This document shows, piece by piece, positions 33,963 through 45,590 of a stretch of DNA of 49,426 nt. The stretch's first letter is position 1; the number at the start of each line of letters is the position of its first letter. Location: positions 1 to 49,426 of the forward strand of contig JAIQCW010000225.1 in NCBI GenBank assembly GCA_020283715.1. Direction: 5' to 3'. The stretch comes from Cytauxzoon felis (lineage: Eukaryota > Apicomplexa > Aconoidasida > Piroplasmida > Theileriidae). The notes beneath the pieces are model-generated. The model saw nothing but the letters and a program-made list of their open reading frames with translations. It had not been told where the DNA came from and searched no databases. A program made the position numbers and the translations under genes.

Positions 33963-34274
33963 CATGAGATTGTAAACTTTATAGGAAAAAAATCGTCTCG
34001 AGAATATAATCACGTAAAATTATATGGAATCATCATATTTATTACTAGAACTCTCTACTTCTATACAAACGTCCATAGATATTAACCATTGAGGTGGTCG
34101 TATATATACCATATGGATTATATAGATGATAGATTCATTATATATGAATATTCAAATGTATATAAAGGGTAATAGTAGTAATAGTATTAAGGTATAGTGT
34201 ATTCGATTGGGGTGGTGAATACAACAACCGATAATGATTCTTATAAATGTATACATAACATTGAATTATTTTTT

Positions 34275-36201
34275 ATGATAATGATAAATTTATCAATTAA
34301 TTCTATGTTAATGTCATCTAAAATTTTATTTAGTAATTTAAAATGTGTTCATTTAATGAAGCGTAGATTACATTTGTTAACTTATAGCCTAATAAAATCG
34401 AATATATCAGTAAATCATAAATGTAGCCTTATATATAATCTAAATCTGTATACTAAATCCATCCATACATCATCATTTCGATTAAATAAAGATCCATATT
34501 CTGTACTAGGTGTCGATCGAAATGCTACACATGATGAAATTAAAAAAAAGTTCAGGGAGTTGGCTAAGAAATACCACCCTGATTTAAACCCATCGCCAGA
34601 TGCCAAACAAAAAATGGCACAGATTACAAGGTATATTTCTTATCTTCATAATCATTCATACATCATCAGTGCTTATGAGCTCTTATCTGATCCCAAGAAG
34701 AGGAAAATATATGATCAGACCGGTATGCAGTCAGATGATAGCAATTTCGATCCATCAGGTGAGTACTTAATTATATAACCATAAAATACTTATAATTCAG
34801 GAACCGGTTTCAGTGGGTTCAGTGGATTTGGTGATTCCTCCTTCATGTTCACAGATTTCGCTGAAATGTTCTCAAGAATGGCGTCTGGAAATACTGAAGG
34901 AGGTTTTACAGGATCGACACGTGGAGATGATATACAGGTATGTCATTTAGCCCGTATTTCAACATTTTACAGACTGAAATTACACTGAGTTTTATGGATG
35001 CTATTAAAGGATGTAGTAAGGTATTTATTTATTAAATTTATATTTCATTTACATACAGAATATAACCGTGCCCGCAAGAGTAACGTGTAGCGATTGCCAA
35101 GGACATGGAAGACAACCCGGTACAAGCGTCGATGTTTGTAAAATATGCAATGGCACTGGTATGTTAAAGAATATATATAACGACCAAGTTCTACTCCATC
35201 TTTCTTTTGTACTTGGATAGTATATCAACCGTAGGTTATATGACCTATCTTCATCCTGCAGACAGCTTCCATTCGAGGTTGCAACATCTGTTCCACTAGC
35301 AATGGAAGCTCTCCACCTGAGGTCCAATCCAACTCTTCTTCCACTAGGCGTGGAGCCCTCTTCCAATTACCTATCTCTAAAGAGTAGAGCCACTCCCAGA
35401 GATCGTGGCAGAGAGAAGGTAGGGATTGGACCTCAAGTGGAACCTGGAAGCGATCTACGGGAGCTGGAAGGGGATGTAAATAAAAGAGCTGTCTGCAGGA
35501 CCAACCTCATGTGGAACTGCAACAGGAAGATAGGTGGATCGGAATTCGAGTAGACGATGACCATCATTTTACAACATACAAATATATATAACTATATAGG
35601 TGTACAGCGTATGGAACGTGGTCCGATAATAATAGGTGTTCCATGTAGGACATGTAATGGTAGTGGTCAGGTTGTACCTTATCCTTGTAGAGCTTGTGGT
35701 GGTAGTGGTGATCGTGCACAGAGTAAATCGGTAAATATAGATTTACCTGCTGGTGTTAGGAATGGTATGCAAATGCGTATACCAAATCAAGGTCATGTTG
35801 GTACAAGGGGTGGTAAAAGTGGACATTTATTTGTTAATATAAATGTACAACCCCATCCATTATTTAAATGGATAGATGATGATATACATTTATCTATACC
35901 TATAACACTTAAACAATGTCTACTTGGTGGTACAATTAAAGTACCAACACTTGATGGTACTGTTGATTTATCATTAACATCAAGTTCTCAACCAAATTTT
36001 ATTAAAACACTTAAAAATCGTGGACCACCTAAAGTTGATACAAGAGGTTATGGTGATCTCATTATTCATTTCGAACTTAAATTACCCGATGTACTCACCA
36101 ATAAACAAAAACAACTCATCGACGAATTCGATCAAGATAATAAAACCACCAAAGATGAACACAAAAAATGGTGGGAAAAAGTCGTCAAATGCAAATTGTA
36201 A
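34275..36201 (+). CDS. Type I DnaJ (Hsp40), probably mitochondrial
   Basis: Exons 34275-34630, 34670-34758, 34801-34937, 34973-35020, 35059-35158 and 35600-36201 give 443 aa from the first in-frame ATG. The N-terminal ~70 residues are basic and Ser/Leu-rich, like a transit peptide ([20 protein letters not shown]). The J domain has the HPD motif (KYHPDLNP). A Gly/Phe region follows ([13 protein letters not shown]). The zinc domain has four CxxCxGxG motifs: [24 protein letters not shown] and CRACGGSG. The client-binding domain is complete. It acts as co-chaperone for organellar Hsp70. A 441-nt repeat-bearing intron falls between zinc motifs two and three. Confidence 0.93.
35245..35545 (+). repeat. 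Modular repeat in DnaJ intron
   Basis: Sense to the gene. [24 protein letters not shown] start, B1 ([14 protein letters not shown]), spacer [11 protein letters not shown] identical to that of the LACS intron 5 copy, then [20 protein letters not shown] (A2). Confidence 0.88.
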
Positions 36202-36249
36202 AATCAACATCATATCAACACGTATCAAATACTAACTCAACCTCTAACA

Positions 36250-36810
36250 TTCTTCCACCAGTCACTCCATTTGAGGTACACTCGAAGTCCGATACTACTC
36301 TCCTTCCACTCGCGGTTCCACCCGAGGTCGTCTTGCAGACAGCTCTCCACCTGAGGTCTTTCCACTAGCGTGGCGCCTCTCCTATTTATCTCCCATTCCA
36401 GCTCCCATAGATCGCTTCCAGGTCCACTCGGGGTCTCCACCTGAGGTTATAATTCATATTTTCACTTCCTCATCTTACCCTCAATTTTTGAAGGAAAACC
36501 TGAATTTCTGGGGAAACTCATGAAGATTGTGGAATGACTATTTAATGAAATTTATATCTCAATACTTCATTGAAGAGGAATTTGATGATTGTATTAACTT
36601 TAATAACCCTCACTTCATTCCATTTTACATTCATTGAGATATCCCCTTTAACATGAATTCCGTCACTTTAGTCTTATCTAGCCGAGATTAGATTTATAAC
36701 CTCAAGCGGAACCTGGAAGCGATCTACGGGAGCTGGAAGGGGAGGTAAATAGAACAGCTGACGGCAGGATTGACCTCAAGTGGAGAATCTGTCTGCAAGA
36801 CGAAGGAAAG
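36250..36810. repeat. G-type element, intergenic (copy G6)
   Basis: Inverted A2 variant (36390-36425), G core forward (about 36455-36702), forward A2 (36710-36755), ADGRI and VCKT ends. It lies downstream of the DnaJ gene. Confidence 0.85.
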
Positions 36811-37368
36811 GAATTGTACCTTATGCAGAAAAGATACTGAAGACCTGATTTATAATGTTAGTCTGATAGAAAGTAGTGATTTATATCGGAACGCAATGTA
36901 ATTGTACAAATACTTATATTTGGATTTAATTCGAATGCATCTTATATAATTACAAGTGAAATTACTATAAATAATCGATATTGGAGATGTTTTATTTACA
37001 CCTTTAAAATCGTATTGTAAATTTGTGAACTTATGGTGAAGAGTTTGAAATTATCGTAATATAAGGAGTTGTTATATAAATATAGGTGATTATTTAATAC
37101 ACACTTTGTATATACGTTGAAATTTTAAGATTCATGCATTATATACGACATCATTGATCATGTGCTAGGGGTTTAAAAGCCTGGTGTCTAAAAGTGGTCG
37201 ATTGTGTATTTAATTATCGTATTATATAAAAATGATTAGTTTTAAGGGTCAAAATCTTGCTGTAAACGTCCATTATGATTACACATTTATATATCATCAC
37301 AATTTTGTAAATTAATTAAATATAGTGTTTATAGTTAATTTTATTCATTAGATATTTATTTTGTTAAG
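36811..37368. other. AT-rich upstream region of RPA1
   Basis: 558 bp with no ORF or repeat module. It holds the RPA1 promoter region. A less AT-rich patch with short inverted matches at about 37145-37205 (GCTAGGGGTTTAAAAGCC) is the only local structure I notice. Confidence 0.45.
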
Positions 37369-40300
37369 ATGTCATTACCGCGTTGTTTAACGCGAGATTT
37401 TTTTACTAATTTGGCTGATTCAATTAGTAATGCTACAGATCAATATTTCCAGGATGTACATGAATCACCAACTACAATTAAACTTTTATGTCTACAACAA
37501 TCTTGTATTGCTGATAATAAATTTCTGTATGTTTGAATGAATTATTATAAATTTTATTAAAAAATTTATTATAGTATCGAAACTTTGGATGGAACAGTAC
37601 CCATTGAATATAAACACACATGTCTAGCACTAGTACCACCCACTGCCGATGGAGATAGACAGCTTGTAGGAAAAGTTATTAGTTTTAATCAATATAAAAT
37701 AGCACCAACAAAGTAAATCATACAAAAGAAACTATTCATCAATCATACAGATCAAGATATCTTATTGTACTCACGAGGATAACTATCATACCAGGAGATT
37801 ATAGACACCTCATCGGACATCTAGTACCTGCACTCATCTATCATCCAGTAAGTACATTGTCTATTATAACTCTATATCCAATATACCCACATATTACAAC
37901 CACCGATCCACTCACATCCTCTCTTCCTCTCACAGATAGCTATCCACCTGAGGTCAGTCCTGCCGTCAGCTCTTTTAATTATCTATCTCTAAAGAGTAGA
38001 GCCACTCCCAGAGATCGTGGCGAAGGTAATGATTGGACCTCATGTGGATTACCCGTAGCTGATCTCAGGGAAGCGAAGGGGGAAGTAAATAGAGAAGCTG
38101 ACGGCAGGAAGACCTCAAGTGGAGAAGCTCCATGCAATGGGAAATATGGATCTCAGTTAGTGATAGTGACAGATTGTGAAATGATAGATCTCAGATGTAG
38201 AAATTGTTTTACATGTTATTTTACAGAGATTGGCTGTGCCTCAGAATGTACAGAGTCATCCGTAAGTTTAAATTATTTAGTGTTGAATAATTTTCTATTA
38301 GTGGTGATGTTAAGGTTGAAGCTCCAAATATAATGAGTGGACCTATAAGGAAGCCACAAGAAAATTTAAGAAATGTAAAAAATGTAATGACACCTTATAA
38401 TTCGAAACAAAGTTCAAAGAAACAAGAATTGTCTCCTGTAAGAATATGTGATTTAACATTGTATACGCCTAAATGGTTAATAAGAGCACGTGTGGTTCAT
38501 AAGTATGTTGAATGACCTTTCATAAATAATCCTTCAATTATAGATCGGAAATTCGTAAATTTAATAACCAAAGAGGTGAAAATCAACTTTTTTCTATTGA
38601 TTTATGTGATGTCAACGTTCGTTTAATCAATATTCATCAATTTATATCCTGTAGGGCGAAATTAGAGCTGTCTTCTTCGGAGAAGCCGTCACCAAATGGT
38701 ATACATTTCTAGAAGAAGGACAAGTAAGTATCATAAATATTATTACCTACACTTGAGGTCCTATCTCCCTCTTCTTCATCTCGCCGTTCCATCTCTGTTC
38801 GTCTTCATACAGCTCTTCTCCACCCGATGTCCATCTTTTCCACTGCATGGAGCTTCTCTATTTACCTCCCCCTCCGCTTCCCTGAGATCAGCTACGGGTC
38901 CTCCACTTCCACCTGAGGTTACAATCACTAACCTCTTCACAGCCACGATCTCTGGGAGTGGCCTTACTCTTTAGAGATAATTAAATAGAAGAGGCACCAC
39001 GCCTAGTGGCAACAGCAGGATGGACCTCTAGTGGAAAGGAGATGGATTGGACCCCATATGGATTCGGTATGGATATATATATATATATATATTATAGGTG
39101 TATTCTATAAGTGGTGGTCAATTGAAGCCATCGAATAAAAAGTTTAATACATTGAAACATTCATGTGAGATGATATTGGATGAAAATTCTCATATTCAAT
39201 TATTTCAAAATGATGAATCGATACCATCAATGTGCTGTTCTTTTACCCCATTAAAACAGATAGATAATGTTAATATTGGTGAGACGGTTGATGTATTAGC
39301 AGTTGTTGTTAGGGCAAAGGATATTCAAAATATTCAATCAAAGGTTGATTTTTCTGTGGATGATTTAATGATGTATATATAGGGTGGTAATACTGTTGAT
39401 AAAAGAGATTTATTATTATGTGATACATCTGGGGCTACAATATGGTTAACTGTGTGGGGTGCTAATAGTCAAGTTCTTAGTAAACAAGAGAATCCAAATC
39501 CTATACTATGTTTCAAAGGTATGTATATATACATCAGATTTAATAAATATAATTAGGTGTAAGAGTTGGTAATTGGCAAGGTAGAAAACTTGATTCGCAA
39601 AATGGTACACATGTAATTGTCGAACCTATAATACCAGAAGCACTAGAGCTACGAAAATGGTGGAATGAGGTACGCATATAAACATAAGATGTCCTATTTT
39701 ACCAACACTTTCAATATCAATTCCATCCGATGTCTAATCACCCTCTCTTCATCTTCCACCTGAGGTCCTTTCCTTGTCTTGCAGACAGCTCTTCTATTTA
39801 CTTCCCCCTCAAACTCCCGTAGATCGTTCTCGGGTTCCACTTGAGGTCCAATGACTATACTTTGGCCACGGTCTCTGGGAGTGGCATTACCGTTTACGGG
39901 GAAGTAATTGGAAGAGCTGACGGCAGGACAAGGTGATGCCTATTGGACCTCGAGTGGGAAGAGAGTTATACTAATTTTCTCATTTGATATTATATTTTTT
40001 AGAATTCTCATACTGTTAATTTGGATCCGGATTTTGAGAAGCCTACGGACGAGTCATCTAATGAACTGCTCACTTTGTCTAACATTATATCATTAACAAA
40101 TCAGGCATTACAATTTAAATGTACGTTTAATATTAGATGTCACATGACTATTAAAATTTATCTTTAGCTATTGATTCTAGTGGAATGAGTTTCACTACAC
40201 GTGGCCTTATTGAAATGATTAGAGATACGAACTTTTCATGGCCGTAAGTTGAATACCCCACTTTGTAGGGTTAAAATTTTAAAAAATTGCACCATAATTT

Positions 40301-41128
40301 ACTTTTATAGTGCATGTCCTAATTGTAAAAAGAAGATGATAAATAAAGAGGCTAATGTATGGAATTGTACTCGATGTGATGCTAATTCTGATCCAATACA
40401 TTCTTATATATTATCAATGAAAATAGTAGATGATACCTCACATATTTGGGCCACTGCATTAACAAATGTCGCACAAGAAATCATGAACGGTATACCCGCA
40501 AGCAGTCTTGTACAACTTTCCGAATCCGGAGGAATGGATGCACACGGTAGAAGCTTCTCCAATATTTTCGATGACGCTCGACTCAATGTTTGTTGATTTC
40601 CACTTGAGGTCTTTCCACTAGGCGTGGTGCCTCATCTATTTACTTCCCCTTCCGCTTCCCATAGATCAGCTACGGGTTCCACTCGAGGTATAGTACTACT
40701 CTTCATTCCACTTGAGGTTATATCCAATACATCCTTAGCACCATCTTCCATCATTCCCATGATGGATGATCCATCACTACCCTCACCACGATCTCTGGGA
40801 GTGGCTATACTCTTTAGAGATAGGTAATTGGAAGAGGCCTCCACGGCGAGTGGAAAGACCCCAGGTGGAGAAGAGTATGACTGGATACCGGCAGAGTACA
40901 CCTCAGTCATTTCATACTGGATCATATGTATAATATAGGAGTTTGTATTTAAGGTTCGTGCTACGGTTGAAAATTTTATGGACGAGCCAAAGATTAAATA
41001 TGTGAGTTTGATTATAGTGTTTATTAAATTATGTTTAGAGGGTAACGAAGGCGACGCCTATTTTTAAAGAGTTGAATTATAATATTGAGAATCGTATTAA
41101 TAATATCAAGAAAATGTTAGCTGTATAA
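37369..41128 (+). CDS. RPA1: Replication protein A large subunit (RPA1)
   Basis: Fifteen exons: 37369-37526, 37575-37712, 37751-37847, 38227-38261, 38302-38502, 38544-38616, 38655-38723, 39098-39343, 39383-39518, 39557-39669, 40003-40120, 40168-40243, 40311-40587, 40954-41001 and 41039-41128. They give 624 aa, in phase at every junction. An N-terminal OB fold is present. DBD-A starts at SPVRICDLTLYTPKWLIRAR and includes GEIRAVFFGEAVTKWY. DBD-B includes GETVDVLAVVV, KRDLLLCDTSGATIWLTVWG. DBD-C has a Cys4 zinc ribbon (CPNC, CTRCDA). It binds single-stranded DNA in replication and repair. Four introns (333-379 nt) carry repeats, one sense and three antisense; the rest are 37-66 nt. Confidence 0.95.
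37905..38145 (+). repeat. Modular repeat in RPA1 intron 3
   Basis: Sense. SYPPEVSPAVSSFNYLSLKS (B1), RATPRDRG, a spacer, [20 protein letters not shown] (A1), APCNGK end module. The canonical frame is open throughout although intronic. Confidence 0.88.
38745..39065 (-). repeat. Modular repeat in RPA1 intron 7
   Basis: Antisense. Inverted A1 near 38870-38900, spacer, then inverted B1 near 38940-38980, with GCACCACGCCTAGTGG and TTCCACTGCATGGAGCT ends. A short TA dinucleotide run (39075-39090) precedes the acceptor. Confidence 0.85.
39725..39960 (-). repeat. Modular repeat in RPA1 intron 10
   Basis: Antisense. Inverted A3 (PENDLREFEG on the minus strand) and inverted B2 (hairpin CCGT-TT-ACGG near 39890-39900). 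Confidence 0.85.
40595..40885 (-). repeat. Modular repeat in RPA1 intron 13
   Basis: Antisense. On the minus strand: [20 protein letters not shown] (B1), module F, RVEPVADLWEAEGEVNR (A1 with R to W). It begins 8 bp after the donor, one of the tightest placements. Confidence 0.88.
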
Positions 41129-41223
41129 AACAATATTGTATATTAAATATAACAAATAATTTCATATACATCTTTCAATTTATACATGAAGAGAAGGAAG
41201 GATCTCAAATGGGGTACATGGGG

Positions 41224-42840
41224 TTATTTATCCCCATATACCCAATATAAATAAATTGTGGTGTTATCCGACATCAAATACCCATCGCCTACGAACATTG
41301 TAATAGCCATTGTAAATAGAAATAAAAAATTATTAACCATTCCCACATGTCCATTATATGCTATCTGGTCCTTAGGTGTACCATCAGCTTGACCATTATC
41401 GGTAACTGCCTTCCTATTGCTTTGTTTTCCTGCGGCTGAGAAGCCTACAATCTCTAAAATTTCCTGCCAGAAATTGAAGGATACACAAATGGCTTGTAAT
41501 AGTCGAGGTCTACTATGGAGAAATGTTGAGACTAGTCCATCAGGGAAGTGTATCATGGTGATGAAGATGTGTAGACATAGGACATAAGGTACGGCTGCTA
41601 TCCAGAAGCAATTCCATTCAGGTTTATCATACCAATTGTCACCATCATATCCATCTTTACTACCTGGACCATGCCCTGATTCATCTAATATACCAATCAC
41701 CAGCGTCGGTATGGCAGAAATAAATTGAATATAGAAATCTGTATTATTAGCATCCTCAACATCCATTAATTGATAGGGCGTTATTGCAGGGTAGAAAGCA
41801 TAGACTGTTCCTAGAGATATCGAGAGCATTAAAATAGGAGACCAATGGGACCACGCCTGTTTAGCATTATTATTATTAGCATCAACTTTTTGACCAGTTG
41901 TAGGATTTCGTATTAAACCGAATAATTCTCCAATGGATGAATTGTTTGGTATAACTGCACCGGCTTCTGAACCAACACTATTATATTTGTTTCCAAGTTG
42001 GAATATTTGGTCCATGGTCCACCATGATGCTGTGATAAATTGAATTAACATGGTGGAGATGATTAATAATTTAACGAATGTGTAATCATAATCTTCCCAA
42101 TTGAATTTATTGGACAAAAATCTGCAACAGTTGTGGAAGAGGAAAGTGAAGAATCCAGAGAGAGGTAGACCAACGGCATATATAGCCGCATTAACATTGA
42201 CACCGAAGGAGAATGAAGAGTAGATACCATTAGCAAATGCCATAATTATAACGCTCCAATAGAATTGGCCCAAGTATCCATAATCATCGCCGGAAATGAA
42301 GAAGATGAATGTGAAGATGCTTGTGATAAACATCACCCATCCACATATAATGGATGCAACCCTCTTACAATTAGTTATAACAGCGTCCTCATGACTACCT
42401 TTAACGCCTGTAATAAATTCCCATGCTGAATCAGCCCAACGTGGAGCTAGTGTCTCTCTTACTTTTTGGTTTTCTGCAATTGCAGTGAATAACACTGCGG
42501 ATAATAAAACTTGCATAACGGTTCCAACAAAACTAGCTAATTCCATTGGGTTGTGTATTTTATAAATGAATAATGGTACAACAGATGGTGGTAAATGGAA
42601 TCGCTTAACGAGATGAGGAGCACATAAGACAGCAATCCTGTGCGGCGTTAACATAATAAATCCAGTGAGGAACATGGCTAATTTGTGACGAAATACGGCT
42701 TCCTTTTCAGCACCTGCATCTTGGAACTTGTAAGTATTCAAATATACTGGTGTATTGAATGGCATTTTTTCTCCTACTTTTACTAATATCCGTTCATTAT
42801 TCCAAATTATCCTCCTACCATTATTTAAAGGGTTAATATC
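41224..42840 (-). CDS. Tpr-like multi-pass membrane protein, copy 2
   Basis: The open frame runs from 42858 to 41224. No ATG opens it, and a CAG acceptor-like site ends at 42841, so a 5' exon is likely spliced on. The first internal ATG is at 42762. About ten hydrophobic segments are visible. The N-terminal block AVFRHKLAMFLTGFIMLTPH and HLPPSVVPLFIYKIHNPMEL is repeated almost identically in the adjacent copy. The overall layout and tandem duplication suggest the Theileria Tpr family, integral membrane proteins of unknown function. A transporter of the equilibrative type is an alternative. It ends 95 bp from RPA1 in convergent orientation. Confidence 0.7.
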   Translation of the reverse strand, partial: DINPLNNGRRIIWNNERILVKVGEKMPFNTPVYLNTYKFQDAGAEKEAVFRHKLAMFLTGFIMLTPHRIAVLCAPHLVKRFHLPPSVVPLFIYKIHNPMELASFVGTVMQVLLSAVLFTAIAENQKVRETLAPRWADSAWEFITGVKGSHEDAVITNCKRVASIICGWVMFITSIFTFIFFISGDDYGYLGQFYWSVIIMAFANGIYSSFSFGVNVNAAIYAVGLPLSGFFTFLFHNCCRFLSNKFNWEDYDYTFVKLLIISTMLIQFITASWWTMDQIFQLGNKYNSVGSEAGAVIPNNSSIGELFGLIRNPTTGQKVDANNNNAKQAWSHWSPILMLSISLGTVYAFYPAITPYQLMDVEDANNTDFYIQFISAIPTLVIGILDESGHGPGSKDGYDGDNWYDKPEWNCFWIAAVPYVLCLHIFITMIHFPDGLVSTFLHSRPRLLQAICVSFNFWQEILEIVGFSAAGKQSNRKAVTDNGQADGTPKDQIAYNGHVGMVNNFLFLFTMAITMFVGDGYLMSDNTTIYLYWVYGDK

Positions 42841-42874
42841 CTGAAATGTACCAAACACTACCTTATACCTTTCC

Positions 42875-43085
42875 TTGTCTTGCAGACAGCTCTTCTATTT
42901 ATCTCACCTTCCAGCTCCCATAGATCGCTTCCAAGCATTCCACTCGAGGTCAATAACTACCTTCTTCATCCCACGATCTCCGGGAGTGGTTATACTCTTT
43001 AGAGATAGGTAATTGGAAGAGGCTCCACGCCTAGTGGGAAAAGAGGTTGTTGTAACCTCAAGTGGAGAGCTGTCTACAGGACGAA
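42875..43085 (-). repeat. Modular repeat at Tpr copy boundary
   Basis: Minus strand: [36 protein letters not shown] (B1), then an A2 variant (GGAAGCGATCTATGGGAGCT) and AVCKT end. The first half is in the canonical frame with the Tpr copy 1 reading frame. Confidence 0.85.
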
Positions 43086-43941
43086 TAAAATCTGCCCTAC
43101 CTACTGTGGAATGGAGGAGGAATAGAGAATTAATGTATGGAATACGAGAAATCCAAACAATTAAATGCCAATACCATCTATTACCTTCGGGAGAATTACT
43201 ATTACTATTCCAATTCCTTGCCTTTGTAGGAGCAGCTTTATCTTCAGTTGTATGATTACCTATACCCTCAAGTTTCTTTATCGCTTTATTTAGTATATCT
43301 TTGGCTGTAGTTGCGGCAGCACCAGTAGAATCAAGACCGCCTATAGCTGTAGTAATAGAATCTCTAGCATCCTCAGCTTTGGATTTAGCTTCGGTAGCTG
43401 TGGTTTGCTGACTAACTTCATCAAGTTTATCATTAATATTATTTTTATACTGACTGCCTTCTGTCCATTGATTTTGACCATTCTGCCAAACAGCATTATT
43501 ATCTAGTGTAGCATCTTCATCGTTGTTAACTAATATCCCATAATTCCATGGGCCTGCTCAGCTGAAGAGCATGACCCATATGAATATACAGGATAACACT
43601 CTTTTACTCTTGGATTTAGCTGTTGCCTGTCCACCAGGATCTTCTTGTGGAGCGCATTTATCTATTATTAACGTCATTATTGTCGATAATAACTGTCCTA
43701 TGAAACTGGCCAACTCCATTGGATTATGGACCTTGTAGATAAATAACGGGACGACTGATGGCGGTAGGTGAAATCTCGCAACTACATGATTGGCACATAA
43801 TATAGCGATACGATGAGGCGTAAGCATAATTAGACCAGCTAAAAACATGGATAACTTATGACGGAATACAGCTTGAGGTTTAGCATCATCACCAGTCCAT
43901 TTATTTAGATCCCATGGATCCAATCCTTCAATGAATGACAT
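42905..43941 (-). pseudogene. Truncated Tpr-like copy 1 with in-frame TGA
   Basis: Starts MSFIEGLDPWDLNKW at 43941 and shares the block AVFRHKLSMFLAGLIMLTPH and MELASFIG with copy 2. After about 127 codons a TGA (43560-43558) interrupts it. The same frame then stays open through an Ala-rich hydrophilic loop and one hydrophobic segment (YWHLIVWISRIPYINSLFL). It runs into a mobile repeat and stops at a TGA near 42904. Several central membrane segments of copy 2 are absent, so an internal deletion is inferred. It may be a pseudogene, a donor cassette for recombination, or two exons of a truncated gene. Confidence 0.6.
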
Positions 43942-44439
43942 CTAACCTTCTCTTTGTCACTCCATTTCATCTCAAATGAATCAATTTTTGCCTAATCCTC
44001 CATCAAGGCTTAATATTCCATCAACAAGTAGTTATTGTATCGTATCTAGACGTCTAAGATCGTTGTAGTACTACAAATCACTGTTGGGGTAAGTTCAACA
44101 ACAGTAAAATATGGTCTGTACTGAATTGTTCATCATTATAGGGTAAGAGTATCAGATGTAATTTGTACTTGGACAACGTCATCAATTACACCCTTCTTAA
44201 TTACCCGAGAAGAAAATTGGAGAAAATCTGACAAATAAATAAGTAATGAATATTTGAAGGGTTAAAATATTAGGTTTGAAATTTAAGGTGTTCAAGAGGT
44301 GTGAAATATCGACTGAAGTTCATACAGTATAATGGTGGGTCAACAGAAGATTAAATTTTTAAAAAATTCCCATACACATTTAAATATTAAATTGAAATGT
44401 ATTAAATAATTTAAACATTAATAATATCGTCATTTAAAA
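43942..44439. other. Divergent intergenic region
   Basis: About 500 bp between Tpr copy 1 and uL24, with no ORF or repeat module supported. It contains both upstream regions. Confidence 0.5.
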
Positions 44440-45248
44440 ATGGCAAAGTATGTAAAAACACATTTCCAATCATTGAAAATGATGAGTAATCGCAAGATCC
44501 CATCGCGATCATATTTTTTACATTTTTCAAAATATAATTCTATACCTATCTTACCAACTGAAAAAAAAGTTGCCAAGGAAGGTAGATTTAGCCGAATGTC
44601 TAAATATGCGTGTTGGTGATCTAGTGCAAGTACTACATGGCCAGGACAAGGATAGACAAGGAGTAATTTTGAAAATTTTTAATAAAAAGAATCAAGTAAT
44701 AGTAGAAAATTGTAATATGGTTTGTCCAAGTATCATCTTTACCTTTATATTTATTCATCATATAGAGGGAAACATTTTGGAATCCGTCTTCAGACCCTAG
44801 GCAACCGAGTTTAATAACACAAGAAATGCCTATACATGTTACAAATATCGCATTAGTTGATCCAGTAGTCAAGTAATTTTAATGGAATCCCGTAGATAAT
44901 ATTCAAACTTCAGGAAACCCACCATTGTGAAACGGCGCTACATGATGAACGGTGAATGTGTCAGGATATGTAAATTATCAGGTGTGTTTTGTAAGTGTTA
45001 ACATGTTATGGAAATGTTTTTACAGGATGTGCGATGCCGGAGCCGGTCCCAATAATAAAAAATCAATATCGAAGACCACCAAAAAAGAAGACACCTATTA
45101 AAGTTGGTAAAATAAATTGATTAAATTAATTATTAATGTTTAGGAAATTTATTCATTTAGAGATTATAAGAATTTTGATTTATTATCGAATTTCGCAAGA
45201 CGTGCTAAGGAGAAGAAGATAGATTTATTATTGTCAGATAAAAAATGA
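44440..45248 (+). CDS. Organellar-type ribosomal protein uL24
   Basis: The KOW motif is in MRVGDLVQVLHGQDKDRQGV. Later exons give MPIHVTNIALVDP, KPTIVKRRYMMNGECVRICK and the SG-x-MPEPVP end, as in bacterial and mitochondrial L24. Secure exons: 44766-44872, 44914-44981, 45026-45102 and 45144-45248. The first exon (44440-44719) has a frame change at the eight-A tract 44563-44570: frame A before it (HFQSLKMMSNRKIPSRSYF) looks coding and matches frame B after it if one A is removed. Alternatively, a 49-nt intron from GTATGT at 44448 would join the frames without any indel, but its acceptor (GCAAG) is weak. It is a large-subunit protein, probably mitochondrial. Confidence 0.78.
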
Positions 45249-45590
45249 TAGTTTATAAATTTAATATATTTAAAATGTATAATAATATAATATAAATGCT
45301 GTTTCTTGTATAAAAATTTTCATCAACGATATCGCCATCAATCTTGTATACCCCATTCTTTAATGGTCTGGATATGATTTAATATAGTATTGTAGCATAT
45401 ATTATAATAAAAAATCTAAAAGAAATTATAAATAATAATAAAAATAGAAAAGGTGTTAGTAATACTAACCTTTATAGTTGATAACAATAAATTTTAAAGG
45501 AACTAGTCATAGACCTTCTATTTCTATCGGATTATTTAACCTCTGTTGGTTTTTTTTTATAAATTAATATAATTTAATGCCTTGAAAAAT
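45249..45590. other. AT-rich intergenic stretch upstream of uL16
   Basis: 342 bp with no ORF or repeat. A T-run and AT-rich tract precede the uL16 start, consistent with a promoter and short 5' UTR. Confidence 0.45.
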
